A stretch of 36,878 nt of DNA from Candidatus Binatus sp. (GCF_036567905.1 NZ_DATCTO010000024.1:1-36878), one strand, 5' to 3'. Counted from the stretch's first letter, positions 23,619 to 34,963 are shown. Numbers and translations are program-made. The notes: generated by a model from the sequence alone, not told the origin.

Positions 23619-24878
23619 TCACGCCGGCTTGAGGGTAACTATATGTTCGCCGCGGATCAGGTCCTCGAAGCTCTCGCGCTCGCGAATCACGTGCACTTCG
23701 GCGCCGTCGACCATGACCTCGGGCGCGCGCGGGCGGCTGTTGTAGTTCGACGACATGACGAAGCCATAAGCGCCGGCGCTCATCACTGCCAGCAGGTCGC
23801 CCTCCTCGGGCTCGGCCATCTCGCGCTCGCGCGCGAAGAAATCGCCGCTCTCGCAAACCGGACCAACGATGTCCGCCGTCACGGTCTTGCCGGGCCTGCG
23901 GCGATCGACGGGAACGATTGCGTGATACGCCTGGTAGAGCACGGGGCGAATCAAGTCGTTCATCGCGCCGTCGATAACGACGAAGCGCTTCACGTCGGTC
24001 TGCTTGTTATAGAGGACTCGCGTCACCAACACGCCCGCGTTGCCGACCATAACCCGTCCCGGCTCGGTGATTATCTTGAGCCCCAGCCCCGCGATCGGCT
24101 TGAGCAGAGCGTGCGCGTATTCCGAGGGCGGCGGTAACTGCTCCTGATAGGAGATTCCGAGACCGCCGCCGAGATCCAGATACTTGAGCGCGATTCCCGC
24201 GCTGCGCAGCCGCCCGACAATCGCGGCAACCTTCCGTCCCGCTTCGGCAAACGGCGCCATCTCGGTTATCTGCGAGCCGATATGCGTGCTCAGACCGACG
24301 ATTTCAAGCTGCGCCAGCGCGCTCGCTTCCACATAGTATTCGTCCACCTGCGAGAGCGGCACGCCGAACTTGCTGTCGCGATGGCCGGTGGAAATGTGCG
24401 GATGCGTGCCCGGGTCGAGATCGGGATTCACGCGCAGGCTGACTGGCGCGCGACGCTTCATCCTGCCCGCAACCTCGGCCACGCGATGCAGTTCCGGGCG
24501 CGACTCGACGTTGATCATCAGGATGCCGGCTTCGAGCGCAGCCGCGATCTCCTCGTCGGTCTTGCCGACGCCGGAGAAGACAATCTTGCATGGGTCCGCG
24601 CCGATTCGCAGGCATCGCATCAGCTCGCCGACCGAGACGATATCGAATCCCGCGCCCATCGAGGCGAACAATTTCAGGATGCTCAGATTCGAGAGCGCCT
24701 TCATCGCGTAGCAGACCAAATGGTCGGTGCCGGCGAAGGCCTCGTCGAAGACCCGGAAATGCCGCCTGAGCGTGCGCGCGCTATATACGAAAAAAGGCGT
24801 GTTGATTCGCCGCGCCAAATCGGCGATCGGCACGTCCTCGGCATACAGCTGATCGTTGCGGTATTCGAAGTAGTTCAT
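23619..24878 (-). CDS. lysA: Diaminopimelate decarboxylase
   Basis: A 419-residue PLP enzyme that decarboxylates meso-diaminopimelate to lysine. The PLP Lys60 is in YAMKALSN. HIGSQI binds the cofactor phosphate region and EPGRVMVGNAG is a typical segment. The catalytic Cys is in GPVCESGDFF. It is upstream of dapF and 130 bases downstream of the FN3 lipoprotein gene, an order like the lptM-lysA-dapF cluster of proteobacteria. Confidence 0.97.
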   Translation of the reverse strand: MNYFEYRNDQLYAEDVPIADLARRINTPFFVYSARTLRRHFRVFDEAFAGTDHLVCYAMKALSNLSILKLFASMGAGFDIVSVGELMRCLRIGADPCKIVFSGVGKTDEEIAAALEAGILMINVESRPELHRVAEVAGRMKRRAPVSLRVNPDLDPGTHPHISTGHRDSKFGVPLSQVDEYYVEASALAQLEIVGLSTHIGSQITEMAPFAEAGRKVAAIVGRLRSAGIALKYLDLGGGLGISYQEQLPPPSEYAHALLKPIAGLGLKIITEPGRVMVGNAGVLVTRVLYNKQTDVKRFVVIDGAMNDLIRPVLYQAYHAIVPVDRRRPGKTVTADIVGPVCESGDFFAREREMAEPEEGDLLAVMSAGAYGFVMSSNYNSRPRAPEVMVDGAEVHVIRERESFEDLIRGEHIVTLKPA

Positions 24879-25008
24879 TGCGATGTGGCGTCGGTCACGC
24901 GGCTGCTTTGCTCGCTCGACGGCGGTGCGATGGGTGAAGGATCGTTTCTATCATAGAGCAGCCCGGCGAATAAACGGACGCTCGCCGCAGTTGCGCTCGC
25001 GCCCGCGG

Positions 25009-25515
25009 TTATCGCAGCGGTACTGGCGTGGGCAGCACGAAATTTTCCGGGTTCGGCGGAGCCGATGCACCCTTGCGCACGACCGTCACATCGTTGGACG
25101 GCTGGCTGACGTAGCCGTCGGTGGTGCTGGAAGTCACCTGGTAATGATAGGTCTTGCCCATGACGGTCGCACCGTCGATGAAGGTAAAAGTGCGTTGTGC
25201 CTGGAATCGCCCTTCATCATGCACCTGGATGTCGCCAATCTTCTCGACCGGCTTACCCTCTTGGGCGCGCGAGATTGTAAAGCCGCCCAAGTCGCGCATC
25301 TTCTGGCCGCTGGCGTAATTTTCGGGTCGATCCCAGGTCAGCCGAATTCCATCTTTCGTATTGGCGGCCTCGAGGCCGAGGATTTTCTCGGGACGCGCCG
25401 CCTCCGGCGATATTGGCGGCGACTTCACGCCGCATCCGAGGAACGCCGCGCTTGCAAGCGCGGCAATCATGAGCGCAAACGTCAGCCACTTCGCACGGTT
25501 GGTTTCCCGATTCAT
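25009..25515 (-). CDS. Lipoprotein with an LptM-like N-terminus and an FN3 domain
   Basis: A 168-residue lipoprotein. The signal peptide ends in the lipobox FLGC at about residue 28. The mature start CGVKSPPISPEAARPE resembles the CGxKGPLYxPP start of LptM (YifL), the small lipoprotein that helps oxidise LptD in the LPS transport complex. Here it continues into an FN3-like sandwich (about residues 45-150: GLEAANTKDGIRLTWDRPEN, TFTFIDG, YHYQVTSS) and a Pro-rich end. The ATG overlaps argH by ATGA. It lies between argH and lysA, the same neighbourhood as lptM in many proteobacteria. Confidence 0.82.
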   Translation of the reverse strand: MNRETNRAKWLTFALMIAALASAAFLGCGVKSPPISPEAARPEKILGLEAANTKDGIRLTWDRPENYASGQKMRDLGGFTISRAQEGKPVEKIGDIQVHDEGRFQAQRTFTFIDGATVMGKTYHYQVTSSTTDGYVSQPSNDVTVVRKGASAPPNPENFVLPTPVPLR

Positions 25516-26933
25516 CGGCGTCCCAGCTCCTTGAGGCGGCGCTTGACTGTGGACGGCGCCGGACCGCCTTCGATCGTACGCCGGGCGACCGAGTTCTCGG
25601 CTCGAAGAATCGCGATCGCGTCGGCGCCAAACGCGCTGGAATGCCGCCTCAACTGCGCGATGCTCAAGTCCTCGAGCGTGCTGCCCGCTTCGGCCGTCTC
25701 GCGGACTATCGCGCCGGCGATTTCATGCGCCCGGCGAAACGCAGTGCCGCGACTGACCAGGTATTCCGCGAGGTCTGTGGCCAGCGCAAATCCTCCCGCT
25801 GCCGCTCGCATGCGTTTGGTATCAAACCGCAGTTTCGGCCAGAACTTCGCCAGCAGTTCGAGCGCCGGCTTGAGCGCGTCGAGCGCGTCGAACACACGCT
25901 CCTTGTCTTCCTGCAAGTCCGAGTTATAGGCCAGCGGGAGGCCCTTCAAAACCGTCAGCATCGCGACCAAATCGCCGATTACCCGGCCAGTCTTGCCGCG
26001 GACCAGTTCGAGCAGATCAGGATTCTTTTTCTGCGGCATCATCGAGCTGCCGGTCGAAAATTCATCGGGCAACGCCGCGAATCCGAACTCTGTGCTTGTC
26101 CAGAGAATTATTTCTTCGCTCATCCGCGACAGATGCACCTGCGTGAGCGCGGCGGCCGAAAGAAAATCCACCGCGAAGTCGCGATCCGACACCGCGTCCA
26201 TGCTGTTGGCGGTGATCGCCTTGAAGCCCAACGCCCGCGCGACCATCCGGCGGTCCAGCGGCAGCGTCGTCCCCGCCAAAGCGCCTGCGCCCAGCGGCAT
26301 GATCGCCGTGCGCGCCGCGGACTGCTCAAAGCGCTCGCGATCCCGGCCAAGCATCTCGACGTAGGCGAGCAAATGATGCGCGAGCGTGACCGGCTGCGCG
26401 CGTTGCAAATGCGTATAGCCCGGCATGATCGTGGCGACGTGGCGCCTGGCGAGCCGAATCAGTACGGCGCGAAGCCTGGCGACCAGCGCGATCACGCCGG
26501 CAATCTCGTCGCGGAGATAGAGCCGCAGGTCGAGCGCAACCTGATCGTTGCGCGAACGCCCGGTGTGCAGCTTGCGCCCGGGTTCACCAATCAGCGCGAT
26601 CAGCCGGCGCTCGACCGCCAGGTGGATGTCTTCATCGGCGATGTCGAACTTGAAGCGTCCATCCGCGATTTCACTTTCGATCCGCTCGAGTCCGCCAACG
26701 ATTGCACGCAACTCGCCCGGCTTGAGCAGTCCGGCCTGCTCGAGCATCCGCGCGTGCGCGATCGACCCGCGAATATCGTGCCGGAAAAGCCGCCGGTCGA
26801 AGGGCAACGACGCGGTGAAGGCTTCGACCTCGGGGATGCGGCCGCGCGCAAATCTTCCCCGGATGAGATTGCGCGCCGCGGCGCCGGCTGGCGCCGCCTT
26901 AAGGTTCTTTTTCTGGCCGCGACGCACTTTCAC
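25512..26933 (-). CDS. argH: Argininosuccinate lyase
   Basis: A 473-residue enzyme that splits argininosuccinate into arginine and fumarate, the last step of arginine synthesis. The fumarase/aspartase signature reads GSSMMPQKKNPD. TGRSRNDQVALDLRLY and MPGYTHLQRAQP are the other two conserved blocks. The protein starts with a basic extension (VRRGQKKNLK) at a GTG. A later start is possible because no clear ribosome binding site is seen. It overlaps the lipoprotein downstream by ATGA. Confidence 0.97.
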   Translation of the reverse strand: MKVRRGQKKNLKAAPAGAAARNLIRGRFARGRIPEVEAFTASLPFDRRLFRHDIRGSIAHARMLEQAGLLKPGELRAIVGGLERIESEIADGRFKFDIADEDIHLAVERRLIALIGEPGRKLHTGRSRNDQVALDLRLYLRDEIAGVIALVARLRAVLIRLARRHVATIMPGYTHLQRAQPVTLAHHLLAYVEMLGRDRERFEQSAARTAIMPLGAGALAGTTLPLDRRMVARALGFKAITANSMDAVSDRDFAVDFLSAAALTQVHLSRMSEEIILWTSTEFGFAALPDEFSTGSSMMPQKKNPDLLELVRGKTGRVIGDLVAMLTVLKGLPLAYNSDLQEDKERVFDALDALKPALELLAKFWPKLRFDTKRMRAAAGGFALATDLAEYLVSRGTAFRRAHEIAGAIVRETAEAGSTLEDLSIAQLRRHSSAFGADAIAILRAENSVARRTIEGGPAPSTVKRRLKELGRR

Positions 26934-27004
26934 TTTTTTACTCTTTCACTGTGAAACGATCGCAGTCATCCGCCGCGGGCAATCCGCGACAAGCTCCACG
27001 CGCT

Positions 27005-27181
27005 TCAGTTGGCGGGCCGCAATTGGCAGGTACATCCGCGTGCCGCACAGCTCATCGAACCGTCGGGATGGGTGATATGGACGTCCATCTTGTGATGGCA
27101 GTGATCGCAATCTCCCGTGCGCGGACGGGGCACCAGCTTGGGCTGTGTTCGCGGCGGCTTGAACTGGATGACCTTGCCCAA
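27005..27181 (-). CDS. Small Cys/His-rich protein between argG and argH
   Basis: A 58-residue gene starting with TTG at 27181, which has GAAGGA nine bases upstream. The protein begins GKVIQFKPPRTQPKLV and then has CDHCHHKMDVHITHPDGSM followed by CAARGCTCQ. That gives two CxxC/CxC pairs and several His, as in small metal-binding proteins. The frame stays open upstream to a CTG at 27217 next to the argG stop, giving [12 protein letters not shown], so a non-standard or longer start is possible. It lies 32 bases past argG and 71 before argH, all on the same strand, so it is probably transcribed with the arginine genes. I do not recognise the family. Confidence 0.6.
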   Translation of the reverse strand: MGKVIQFKPPRTQPKLVPRPRTGDCDHCHHKMDVHITHPDGSMSCAARGCTCQLRPAN

Positions 27182-27213
27182 CTCGATGCGTCCTTCGATG
27201 ATCGATTTGACGA

Positions 27214-28431
27214 TCAGCTCTTGGTGCCCACACGAGCCAGCGCGCGAAGCCTCACGCCCGCGAGCCTGATGAATCCGTCGGCGTCGGCCTGATTGAACCC
27301 GCCCGCTTCCTCGAAACTCGCGATCTTCGGATCATACAGGGAGTTCGGCGATTTGCGCCCGGCGATCCATACGCCGCCCTTGAAGAGCTTCAGCCGCGCG
27401 ACTCCGCTCACGTTTTTCTGCGTATCATCCATCAGCGCCTGCAGCGCCTCACGCTCGGGCGCAAACCAATATCCGTAATACACCATTTCCGCGTAGCGTG
27501 GGATAAGCGAGTCGCGCAGATGCATCACCTCGCGGTCGAGCGTGAGCTGCTCAACCGCACGGTGCCCATGGGAAAGAATCGTCACCCCGGGAGTCTCATA
27601 GACTCCGCGCGATTTGATTCCGACGTAGCGATTCTCCACCAAATCGACCCGACCGATCCCGTGGCGACCCGCGATTTCGTTGGCGCGCTCGATAATCCGC
27701 GCGGGCGCGAGCCGCGCTCCATTGATTGCGACCGGATTGCCGCCGGCGTATTCGATTTCGACGTACTCAGGCTTGTTCGGCGCGTCTTCGGCGGAGACGG
27801 TAATTCGGAACATGTCGTTGTAAGGCTCGCGCCACGGGTCCTCGAGGATACCGCCCTCGTAGCTGACATGGACCATGTTGCGATCCATCGAGTACGGCTT
27901 CTCGGCGGTCACGGGCACGGGAATCTTCTTTTGGTTGGCGTAGGCGACCATGTCGGCGCGGCCTCTGAACGGCCAATCGAGACGGCGCCACGGCGCGACG
28001 ATCTTGAGATCCGGCGCAAGCCGCGCATACGTCAGCTCGAATCGCACCTGGTCGTTACCCTTGCCGGTGGCGCCGTGGGCGACAGCGTCGGCGCCTTCCT
28101 CGCGCGCTATCTCCACCTGCTGCTTGGCGATCATCGGCCGCGCGATCGCCGTGCCCAGCAGGTAATAGCCCTCGTACACCGCATTTGCGCGCATCATCGG
28201 GAACACGAAGTCGCGCGCGAATTCCTCGCGAAGATCGACGATATGAAGCTTGCTCGCTCCGGTCTTGAGCGCCTTCGCTTCCAGGCCCTCGGTCTCGTCG
28301 CCCTGACCGATGTCCGCGCAATATGCGATCACCTCGCAGCCGAAGCGATCCTTGATCCAGCGCAGGATCACCGACGTGTCGAGTCCGCCCGAGTAGGCGA
28401 GCACCAGTTTCTTTATTTCCTCGGCTGCCAC
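27214..28431 (-). CDS. argG: Argininosuccinate synthase
   Basis: An ATP-using enzyme of 405 residues that joins citrulline and aspartate to argininosuccinate. The N-type ATP pyrophosphatase loop AYSGGLDTS is at the start, with [16 protein letters not shown] and [18 protein letters not shown] segments (here [15 protein letters not shown]). I chose the GTG at 28431 so the protein starts [19 protein letters not shown] at 28449 that overlaps the argF stop (28446) as GTGA is also in frame. It follows argF directly. Confidence 0.96.
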   Translation of the reverse strand: MAAEEIKKLVLAYSGGLDTSVILRWIKDRFGCEVIAYCADIGQGDETEGLEAKALKTGASKLHIVDLREEFARDFVFPMMRANAVYEGYYLLGTAIARPMIAKQQVEIAREEGADAVAHGATGKGNDQVRFELTYARLAPDLKIVAPWRRLDWPFRGRADMVAYANQKKIPVPVTAEKPYSMDRNMVHVSYEGGILEDPWREPYNDMFRITVSAEDAPNKPEYVEIEYAGGNPVAINGARLAPARIIERANEIAGRHGIGRVDLVENRYVGIKSRGVYETPGVTILSHGHRAVEQLTLDREVMHLRDSLIPRYAEMVYYGYWFAPEREALQALMDDTQKNVSGVARLKLFKGGVWIAGRKSPNSLYDPKIASFEEAGGFNQADADGFIRLAGVRLRALARVGTKS

Positions 28432-28445
28432 GATTCGTCCGAACC

Positions 28446-29387
28446 TCACTCCGGCGACGGCGAAGTCTGCAAAATTTCAGGACGGATCAGCCAGACCATC
28501 ACCGCCTTCTGCGCATGCAGCCGGTTCTCGGCTTGATCAAGCACGACCGAGCGCGGCCCGTCGATCACGGCGTCGGTAATTTCCTCGCCGCGATGCGCCG
28601 GCAGGCAATGCATTACGATCGCGCCCTTGCGCGCATTCTTCAGCAGCGCGTCGTTGACCTGGAACCGCTTGAAGTCGCGCCGGCGCTGCGCCGCTTCTTT
28701 CTCACGGCCCATCGAAGTCCAGGTGTCGGTGTAAACGACGTCCGCGTCCTTTACCGCCTCGGCAGGATCGTCGGTGAGCGTGCCGATCTCCTCGCCGCGC
28801 AGGCGCTTCATGAACGCCTGCTCGGGCTCGTAGCCCTTCGGGCAAGCCAGCCGCAGCTCGAAACCTGCGATCGAGGCCGCCTCGATCCAGCTCTGTGCGA
28901 GGTTGAATCCATCACCCACAAATGCGACGCGGACCTTCCTGAGATCGCGCCCGAAGTGTTCCTGCAGCGTCATCAGATCGGCGAGCAACTGGCACGGATG
29001 AAGCAAATCGGTGAGCCCGTTGATGACCGGCACGGTGGCCTCGCGCGCAAGCTCAACCGCGGTCTCGTGCGAGAAGGTGCGAATCATGATCAAATCCACC
29101 GACCGCGAAATGTTCCGCGCGACGTCCTTGACCGATTCGCGCTCCCCGATACCTATATCATTCGGCGCCAGATAAATCGCATGCCCGCCAAGCTGCGCCA
29201 TGCCGGTCTCGAACGTGATTCGCGTCCGCAGCGACGGCTTCTGAAACACCATCGCGAGTGTCTTGCCGCGCAGGTACGGATGCTCGAGTCCGATCTTGAG
29301 CTCGGCCTTCAGCCGCGCGCCAAGCGCGAGCAGTCCGACGAGTTCAGCCGGCGAGAGCGAACTGAGATCGAGCAAATCGCGTTTCAT
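28446..29387 (-). CDS. argF: Ornithine carbamoyltransferase
   Basis: About 313 residues. It makes citrulline from ornithine and carbamoyl phosphate. The carbamoyl phosphate loop reads [13 protein letters not shown], in place of the usual STRTR. The ornithine-side motif [13 protein letters not shown] and the domain signature [12 protein letters not shown] are both present. The ATG at 29387 gives the usual start [14 protein letters not shown] 29396 adds three residues. It lies 19 bases after the argD stop and its own stop overlaps or touches argG. Confidence 0.96.
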   Translation of the reverse strand: MKRDLLDLSSLSPAELVGLLALGARLKAELKIGLEHPYLRGKTLAMVFQKPSLRTRITFETGMAQLGGHAIYLAPNDIGIGERESVKDVARNISRSVDLIMIRTFSHETAVELAREATVPVINGLTDLLHPCQLLADLMTLQEHFGRDLRKVRVAFVGDGFNLAQSWIEAASIAGFELRLACPKGYEPEQAFMKRLRGEEIGTLTDDPAEAVKDADVVYTDTWTSMGREKEAAQRRRDFKRFQVNDALLKNARKGAIVMHCLPAHRGEEITDAVIDGPRSVVLDQAENRLHAQKAVMVWLIRPEILQTSPSPE

Positions 29388-29406
29388 CTGGCGCATGCGA
29401 CGCGGC

Positions 29407-30606
29407 TCATTTCGGAATCGGCGCGCGCTTGAATGCATTTTCGATAATCGCAAGACCGGCGTCGGCTTCCTCGCGGGTGAGGTTCAGCGGCGGCAGCAGC
29501 CGCAGCACGTTGCCCGCGGTGCCGTTGACCAGCAACCGCTGCTTGACGCACTCCTCGACGATCGGACGCGTGTCGTGCTTGAGCACCACCCCGATGATCA
29601 TTCCGAGTCCCCGAACTTCCACGATTCGATCGCACGAGCGCGCAAATTTACCGAGCCGCTCGAGCATATAGCCGCCGACGCTCGACGCGTTGTCCAGCAC
29701 GCCATCCTGCTCGAGCGCGTCGATCACGGCGAGCGCCGCCGCACACGCCACCGGATTTCCGCCGAACGTGCTGCCGTGGCTGCCCGGCGTGAAGCTCGAC
29801 GCGAACTCGGCCCGCGCAATCATCGCGCCGATCGGGATTCCACCGCCGAGCGCCTTGGCCAGGGTCACGATGTCGGGTTTGATGCCGGCGTGCTCGTACG
29901 CGAAAAATCGCCCGGTGCGCCCGACTCCAGTTTGCACCTCGTCAAGGATCAGCAGCATCTTGTTGCGATCGCACCAGTCGCGCATTCGCTTCAGGTAATC
30001 CGCGCGCGGCACGACCACGCCGCCCTCGCCCTGGATTGGTTCGATCATCACGCCGACGGTTTCGTCGCGCCGGGCGCGATCGAGCGCCGCGAGATCGTCG
30101 AAGGGCACGAGTCTGAAGCCGGGCATCAGCGGTTGAAAGCCCTGATGGTATCGCTCCTGGCCGGTCGCGCTCAGCGTGGCCAGCGTGCGTCCGTGGAACG
30201 ATCCGAGCGTCGCCAGAATCTCGAAGCGCCCGCCGCCGGCGTTGCTGCCCCATCGCCGCGCAAGTTTGATCGCGGCCTCGTTGGCTTCGGCCCCCGAGTT
30301 GCCCAGGAAAACTTTTCCCTCGCCGAAACGATTTGCCAGCCGCTCGACCAATCGCGCGGTCGGCTCGGTGTGAAAGACGTTGGAAACGTGCGTGAGCTTT
30401 TCCGCCTGCTCCTTGATCGCGCGTACGACGCGGGGATTTCCATGACCGAGACTGGTGACCGCCAGCCCGCAGAAAAAATCGAGATAACGGTTGCCGTCGG
30501 CGTCATACAGATAGGCGCCATGCCCGCGTGCGAACGCGATCGGAAGGCATCCGTAAACATCGACCATGTGCCGATGCGTGAGCTCAACTATCTCAGCATT
30601 GTTCAT
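29407..30606 (-). CDS. argD: Acetylornithine aminotransferase
   Basis: A 399-residue PLP aminotransferase of the class III family that makes N-acetylornithine from the semialdehyde. The PLP Lys lies in TLAKALGGGIPIGA. The sequence GNSGAEANEAAIKLAR and ILDEVQTGVGRTG are typical. The ATG overlaps the argB stop by ATGA (30603-30606). The same family also serves lysine synthesis as succinyl-DAP aminotransferase, so a dual role is possible given lysA-dapA downstream. Confidence 0.95.
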   Translation of the reverse strand: MNNAEIVELTHRHMVDVYGCLPIAFARGHGAYLYDADGNRYLDFFCGLAVTSLGHGNPRVVRAIKEQAEKLTHVSNVFHTEPTARLVERLANRFGEGKVFLGNSGAEANEAAIKLARRWGSNAGGGRFEILATLGSFHGRTLATLSATGQERYHQGFQPLMPGFRLVPFDDLAALDRARRDETVGVMIEPIQGEGGVVVPRADYLKRMRDWCDRNKMLLILDEVQTGVGRTGRFFAYEHAGIKPDIVTLAKALGGGIPIGAMIARAEFASSFTPGSHGSTFGGNPVACAAALAVIDALEQDGVLDNASSVGGYMLERLGKFARSCDRIVEVRGLGMIIGVVLKHDTRPIVEECVKQRLLVNGTAGNVLRLLPPLNLTREEADAGLAIIENAFKRAPIPK

Positions 30607-31547
30607 CGCGCCTTGCCGCTGCCCTCCGCGCTGCGCGCCGTGCCGGTCAACGCCGACACCTTGGCGCGGCGTTGAACCACTTCCGTTCCGATTCCCGAGC
30701 GGGTGAAGATTTCCAGCAGCACCGCGTGTTTGACGCGGCCGTCAATTATGTGGGTCTTCGCCACGCCCTTGTTCAGCGCCTCGATGCAACATTCGACCTT
30801 CGGAATCATCCCTTGCGCAATCACCCCGCGCGCGATCAGCCGCCTGGCTTCCGCGGCATCGAGCGTCGAGAGCAATTTGCCGTCCTTGTCCTTCACCCCC
30901 TCGACGTCGCTCAGCAGGATCAATTTTTCCGCCTTGAGCGCGGCCGCGATCTCGCCCGCGGCGACGTCGGCATTGATGTTGTAAGTCTGGCCGTCGCGGC
31001 CGAACCCGGTCGGCGCGATCACCGGGATGAAGTTGTTGGCCTCGAGCGTGCGCAGCAATTCCGGATTCACCCGATCGACTTCGCCGACCAGCCCGATATC
31101 GACCCGCGAGCGTTTGCCGTTGTCATCGGTCACGACCATCCGCATCTTGCGCGACCTGATTAGGTCGCCGTCCTTGCCCGAAAGCCCGACCGCGCGGCCG
31201 CCCTGGCGCGAAATCGTCGCCACCAGGTCCTTGTTGATTCGCTGCAGCACCATCTCGGCCGCTTCCATCGTCGCCGGATCGGTGACGCGCATCCCGCGCA
31301 CGAAGCGCGACTTCAGTCCGAGCTTGCCGATAAGTTCCGTAATCTGCGGCCCGCCGCCGTGCACGATGATCGGGTTGATCCCGACCAGGTCGAGCAGCAC
31401 GACTTCCTGCGCAAAGCTTTCGCGCAACTCCTCGGTCTGCATCGCGTGGCCGCCGCATTTGATCACGAACGTTTTGCCGCGAAAGCGCCGAATGTAGGGC
31501 AGCGCTTCGATCAGCACGGCGGCTCGATTGTGGACGGTCTCTTTCAC
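30603..31547 (-). CDS. argB: Acetylglutamate kinase
   Basis: A 314-residue kinase that phosphorylates N-acetylglutamate. The N-terminal glycine motif is FVIKCGGHAM and VHGGGPQI follows. RGMRVTDPATMEAAEMVL and the ATP-side segment ILLSDVEGVKDKDG are typical. The C-terminal extension of about 15 residues (SALTGTARSAEGSGKAR) is not typical. It starts with GTG at 31547 and begins the argB-argD-argF-argG run. The gap of 107 bases to hslU may hold a promoter. Confidence 0.96.
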   Translation of the reverse strand: MKETVHNRAAVLIEALPYIRRFRGKTFVIKCGGHAMQTEELRESFAQEVVLLDLVGINPIIVHGGGPQITELIGKLGLKSRFVRGMRVTDPATMEAAEMVLQRINKDLVATISRQGGRAVGLSGKDGDLIRSRKMRMVVTDDNGKRSRVDIGLVGEVDRVNPELLRTLEANNFIPVIAPTGFGRDGQTYNINADVAAGEIAAALKAEKLILLSDVEGVKDKDGKLLSTLDAAEARRLIARGVIAQGMIPKVECCIEALNKGVAKTHIIDGRVKHAVLLEIFTRSGIGTEVVQRRAKVSALTGTARSAEGSGKAR

Positions 31548-31654
31548 GGCTTAAGCAACCTCTCCAAAAAAGGAAATCAAAACAGTATTGAGCGCGCGGC
31601 GCAATCCACCGCATGGCGGCGATTATCAGGGTAATTGTAACGGCTGAACGGGCG

Positions 31655-33025
<1,371 letters not shown>

Positions 33026-33053
33026 CGGCTGGAAACTTCCTGGGGTATTGTGG

Positions 33054-33626
33054 CTACAACTCTTCGAAGACGAATTGGTCGTTGGTGTAAACGCAGACCT
33101 CCGACGCGATTTTCATCGCACCTTCCGCGATCTGGCGCGCCGTCATCCCGGAACCGTGGCGAACCAGCGCGCGCGCCGCTGATAGCGCGTAGTTGCCGCC
33201 CGATCCGATCGCCAATATTCCATCGTCGGGCTCGAGCACGTCGCCGACGCCTGAAATAAGCAGCGAGCTCTCCTTGTCCGCCACCACCAGCATCGCCTCG
33301 AGCCGGCGCAGGATTCGATCCGTGCGCCAGTCCTTGGCCAACTCGACCGCGGCGCGGCGAAGCACGCCGTTGTATTCCTGCAGCTTCGATTCGAACTTGT
33401 CGAACAGCGTCAGCGCGTCCGCGGTCGAGCCCGCGAATCCCGCCAGCACGCGATCCTGATGCAGCCGGCGCACTTTCTTCGCCTTGCTCTTCATGATCGT
33501 TTGTCCAACGCTCACCTGTCCGTCACCCGCGATGATGACGTGCCCGTCGTGGCGTACGCACAGAATCGTCGTGTGGCGAATTTCGGCGCCCGGCTCGAGG
33601 CCCTGATCAAACCCGTGGAAAGGCAC
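33054..33626 (-). CDS. hslV: ATP-dependent protease peptidase subunit HslV
   Basis: The proteolytic half of HslUV, a threonine peptidase of about 172 residues after its active Thr. The catalytic Thr is in [13 protein letters not shown], and [13 protein letters not shown] follows. The only standard start codon in frame is the GTG at 33626, which has GAGG nine bases upstream. That puts 18 residues (starting PFHGFDQG) before the active Thr, so the protein needs processing. Most HslV proteins start a few residues before that Thr. The start region overlaps the end of xerC by 20 bases. Confidence 0.95.
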   Translation of the reverse strand: MPFHGFDQGLEPGAEIRHTTILCVRHDGHVIIAGDGQVSVGQTIMKSKAKKVRRLHQDRVLAGFAGSTADALTLFDKFESKLQEYNGVLRRAAVELAKDWRTDRILRRLEAMLVVADKESSLLISGVGDVLEPDDGILAIGSGGNYALSAARALVRHGSGMTARQIAEGAMKIASEVCVYTNDQFVFEEL

Positions 33627-34530
33627 GTCGATAAACCTCTTTCAAATGATTCACGCTCACATGAGTATAGCGCTGCGTGGTCGCCAGGCTCGCATGCCCG
33701 AGCATTTCCTGTATCGACCTCAGGTCCGCCCCATTGCCGAGCATGTGCGTTGCGAAACAGTGACGCAGCCCGTGCGGCGTGATTGCCGCGCTCAGACCCA
33801 CCGCCGCCAATCGCCGCTGCAGGATCATCTCGACGCTGCGCGTGGTCAGTCTGCCGCCGCGAAGATTGGTTATCACGGCGCTGTCGGGTTCCCACGCAAC
33901 CGCCGTCGCACGCCGCCACGCCCGCAACGCATCCAGCGCAGGCTCGCCCAGCGGCACCAGCCGGTCCTTGTTGCCCTTGCCCGCCCGCACCATGACCATC
34001 CCGAGTTCTTCGTCGATATCGCGCCAGTTGAGCCCGACCAGCTCGCCGACGCGCAGCCCCGACGAATACAGCGTCTCGAAGATCGCGCGATCGCGTATCG
34101 CCGCGGGCTTCGAGTCATCGGCAGATACTTCGATCAGCCGGCGGACTTCGTCCGGCTGCAATATCGAGGGCAGGCGTCTTTCGTTTTTTGGCGAGCGAAT
34201 CGACCGCGCCGGGCTTGGCTCGCCGGTCGTCGTCTCGCGGTAGCGGAAAAATGCCTTGATCGCGCTCAGCCTGCGCTGCACGGTGGCGCGTTTTGCGTTT
34301 TTTTTCATCAATTCGGCCAGGTAGCTGCGGATATGATCGGCGGTGATGCCCGCAACGTCGATTTCCTCGACTCGTCTGCCGACCATCGCCGCCCGCTCCA
34401 GCAGAAAACTTCGCAGCGCGAGCAGGTCGCGACGATAGCTTGTCACCGTATTGTCCGCGGCACGCGACGCCTTCTTCAGCGCCGCCGCAAAAGCCTCTAC
34501 CTCCGCTTCCATTGTCTCGCGCGCATCCAC
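33607..34530 (-). CDS. xerC: Tyrosine recombinase XerC/XerD family
   Basis: A 307-residue site-specific recombinase of the kind that resolves chromosome dimers at dif. The catalytic set is visible: Arg in [12 protein letters not shown], His-x-x-Arg in [12 protein letters not shown], His in GHASLATT and Tyr in QRYTHV. The N-terminal core-binding domain begins at [12 protein letters not shown]. It forms the classical xerC-hslV-hslU cluster. An ATG at 34530 is the start used, with one at 34512 as an alternative. It is likely the housekeeping copy and not a phage integrase, by context. Confidence 0.93.
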   Translation of the reverse strand: MDARETMEAEVEAFAAALKKASRAADNTVTSYRRDLLALRSFLLERAAMVGRRVEEIDVAGITADHIRSYLAELMKKNAKRATVQRRLSAIKAFFRYRETTTGEPSPARSIRSPKNERRLPSILQPDEVRRLIEVSADDSKPAAIRDRAIFETLYSSGLRVGELVGLNWRDIDEELGMVMVRAGKGNKDRLVPLGEPALDALRAWRRATAVAWEPDSAVITNLRGGRLTTRSVEMILQRRLAAVGLSAAITPHGLRHCFATHMLGNGADLRSIQEMLGHASLATTQRYTHVSVNHLKEVYRRAFPRV

Positions 34531-34666
34531 CTGAGCGGCTATGCTATCAGCGGCGATTCGGCCGAAAAAGCATGCCTCTCTCAGCGCGTCCCCCAGGGAA
34601 CCAACGCTTTCGAATTATGGGAATATCGCCGCGCCCGATGCCGCGCGAGGAGATCGCCGCCTCGCT

Positions 34667-34963
34667 ATGAACTGTTGGAATTGCGCAAAGAAAATCGAAG
34701 TCATCGCCGGGATGGAGCGCGTCGGGTTTCGCGACGAATGTCCCGGATGCGGCCGCGCGCTGCATGCATGCCGCAACTGCGGCTTTTTCGATCCGGCCTA
34801 CAACAACAGTTGCCGTGAGACGATGGCCGAGCGGGTGGTGGACAAGGAGCGATTTAATTTCTGCGAATACTTCATGCCCGGCGACGCAGCCGTCAGGCCG
34901 CAGGCGAAAACCAAAGCCGGCGCGCAGAGCAAGCTGGAGGCTCTCTTCAAGAAAAAATCATGA
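34667..34963 (+). CDS. Small zinc-ribbon protein with CxxC motifs
   Basis: A 98-residue protein with four Cys pairs: CWNC, CPGC, CRNC (preceded by LHAC) and a terminal NFCEYF. The GFFDPAYNNSC segment and the VVDKERFNFCEYF end are typical of a conserved small bacterial zinc-ribbon family of unknown job. The rest is a Lys-rich tail (KTKAGAQSK). I chose the ATG at 34667 because the protein starts directly with the first ribbon. The frame is open upstream to 34541. It overlaps the next gene by ATGA (34960-34963). Confidence 0.82.
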   Translation: MNCWNCAKKIEVIAGMERVGFRDECPGCGRALHACRNCGFFDPAYNNSCRETMAERVVDKERFNFCEYFMPGDAAVRPQAKTKAGAQSKLEALFKKKS

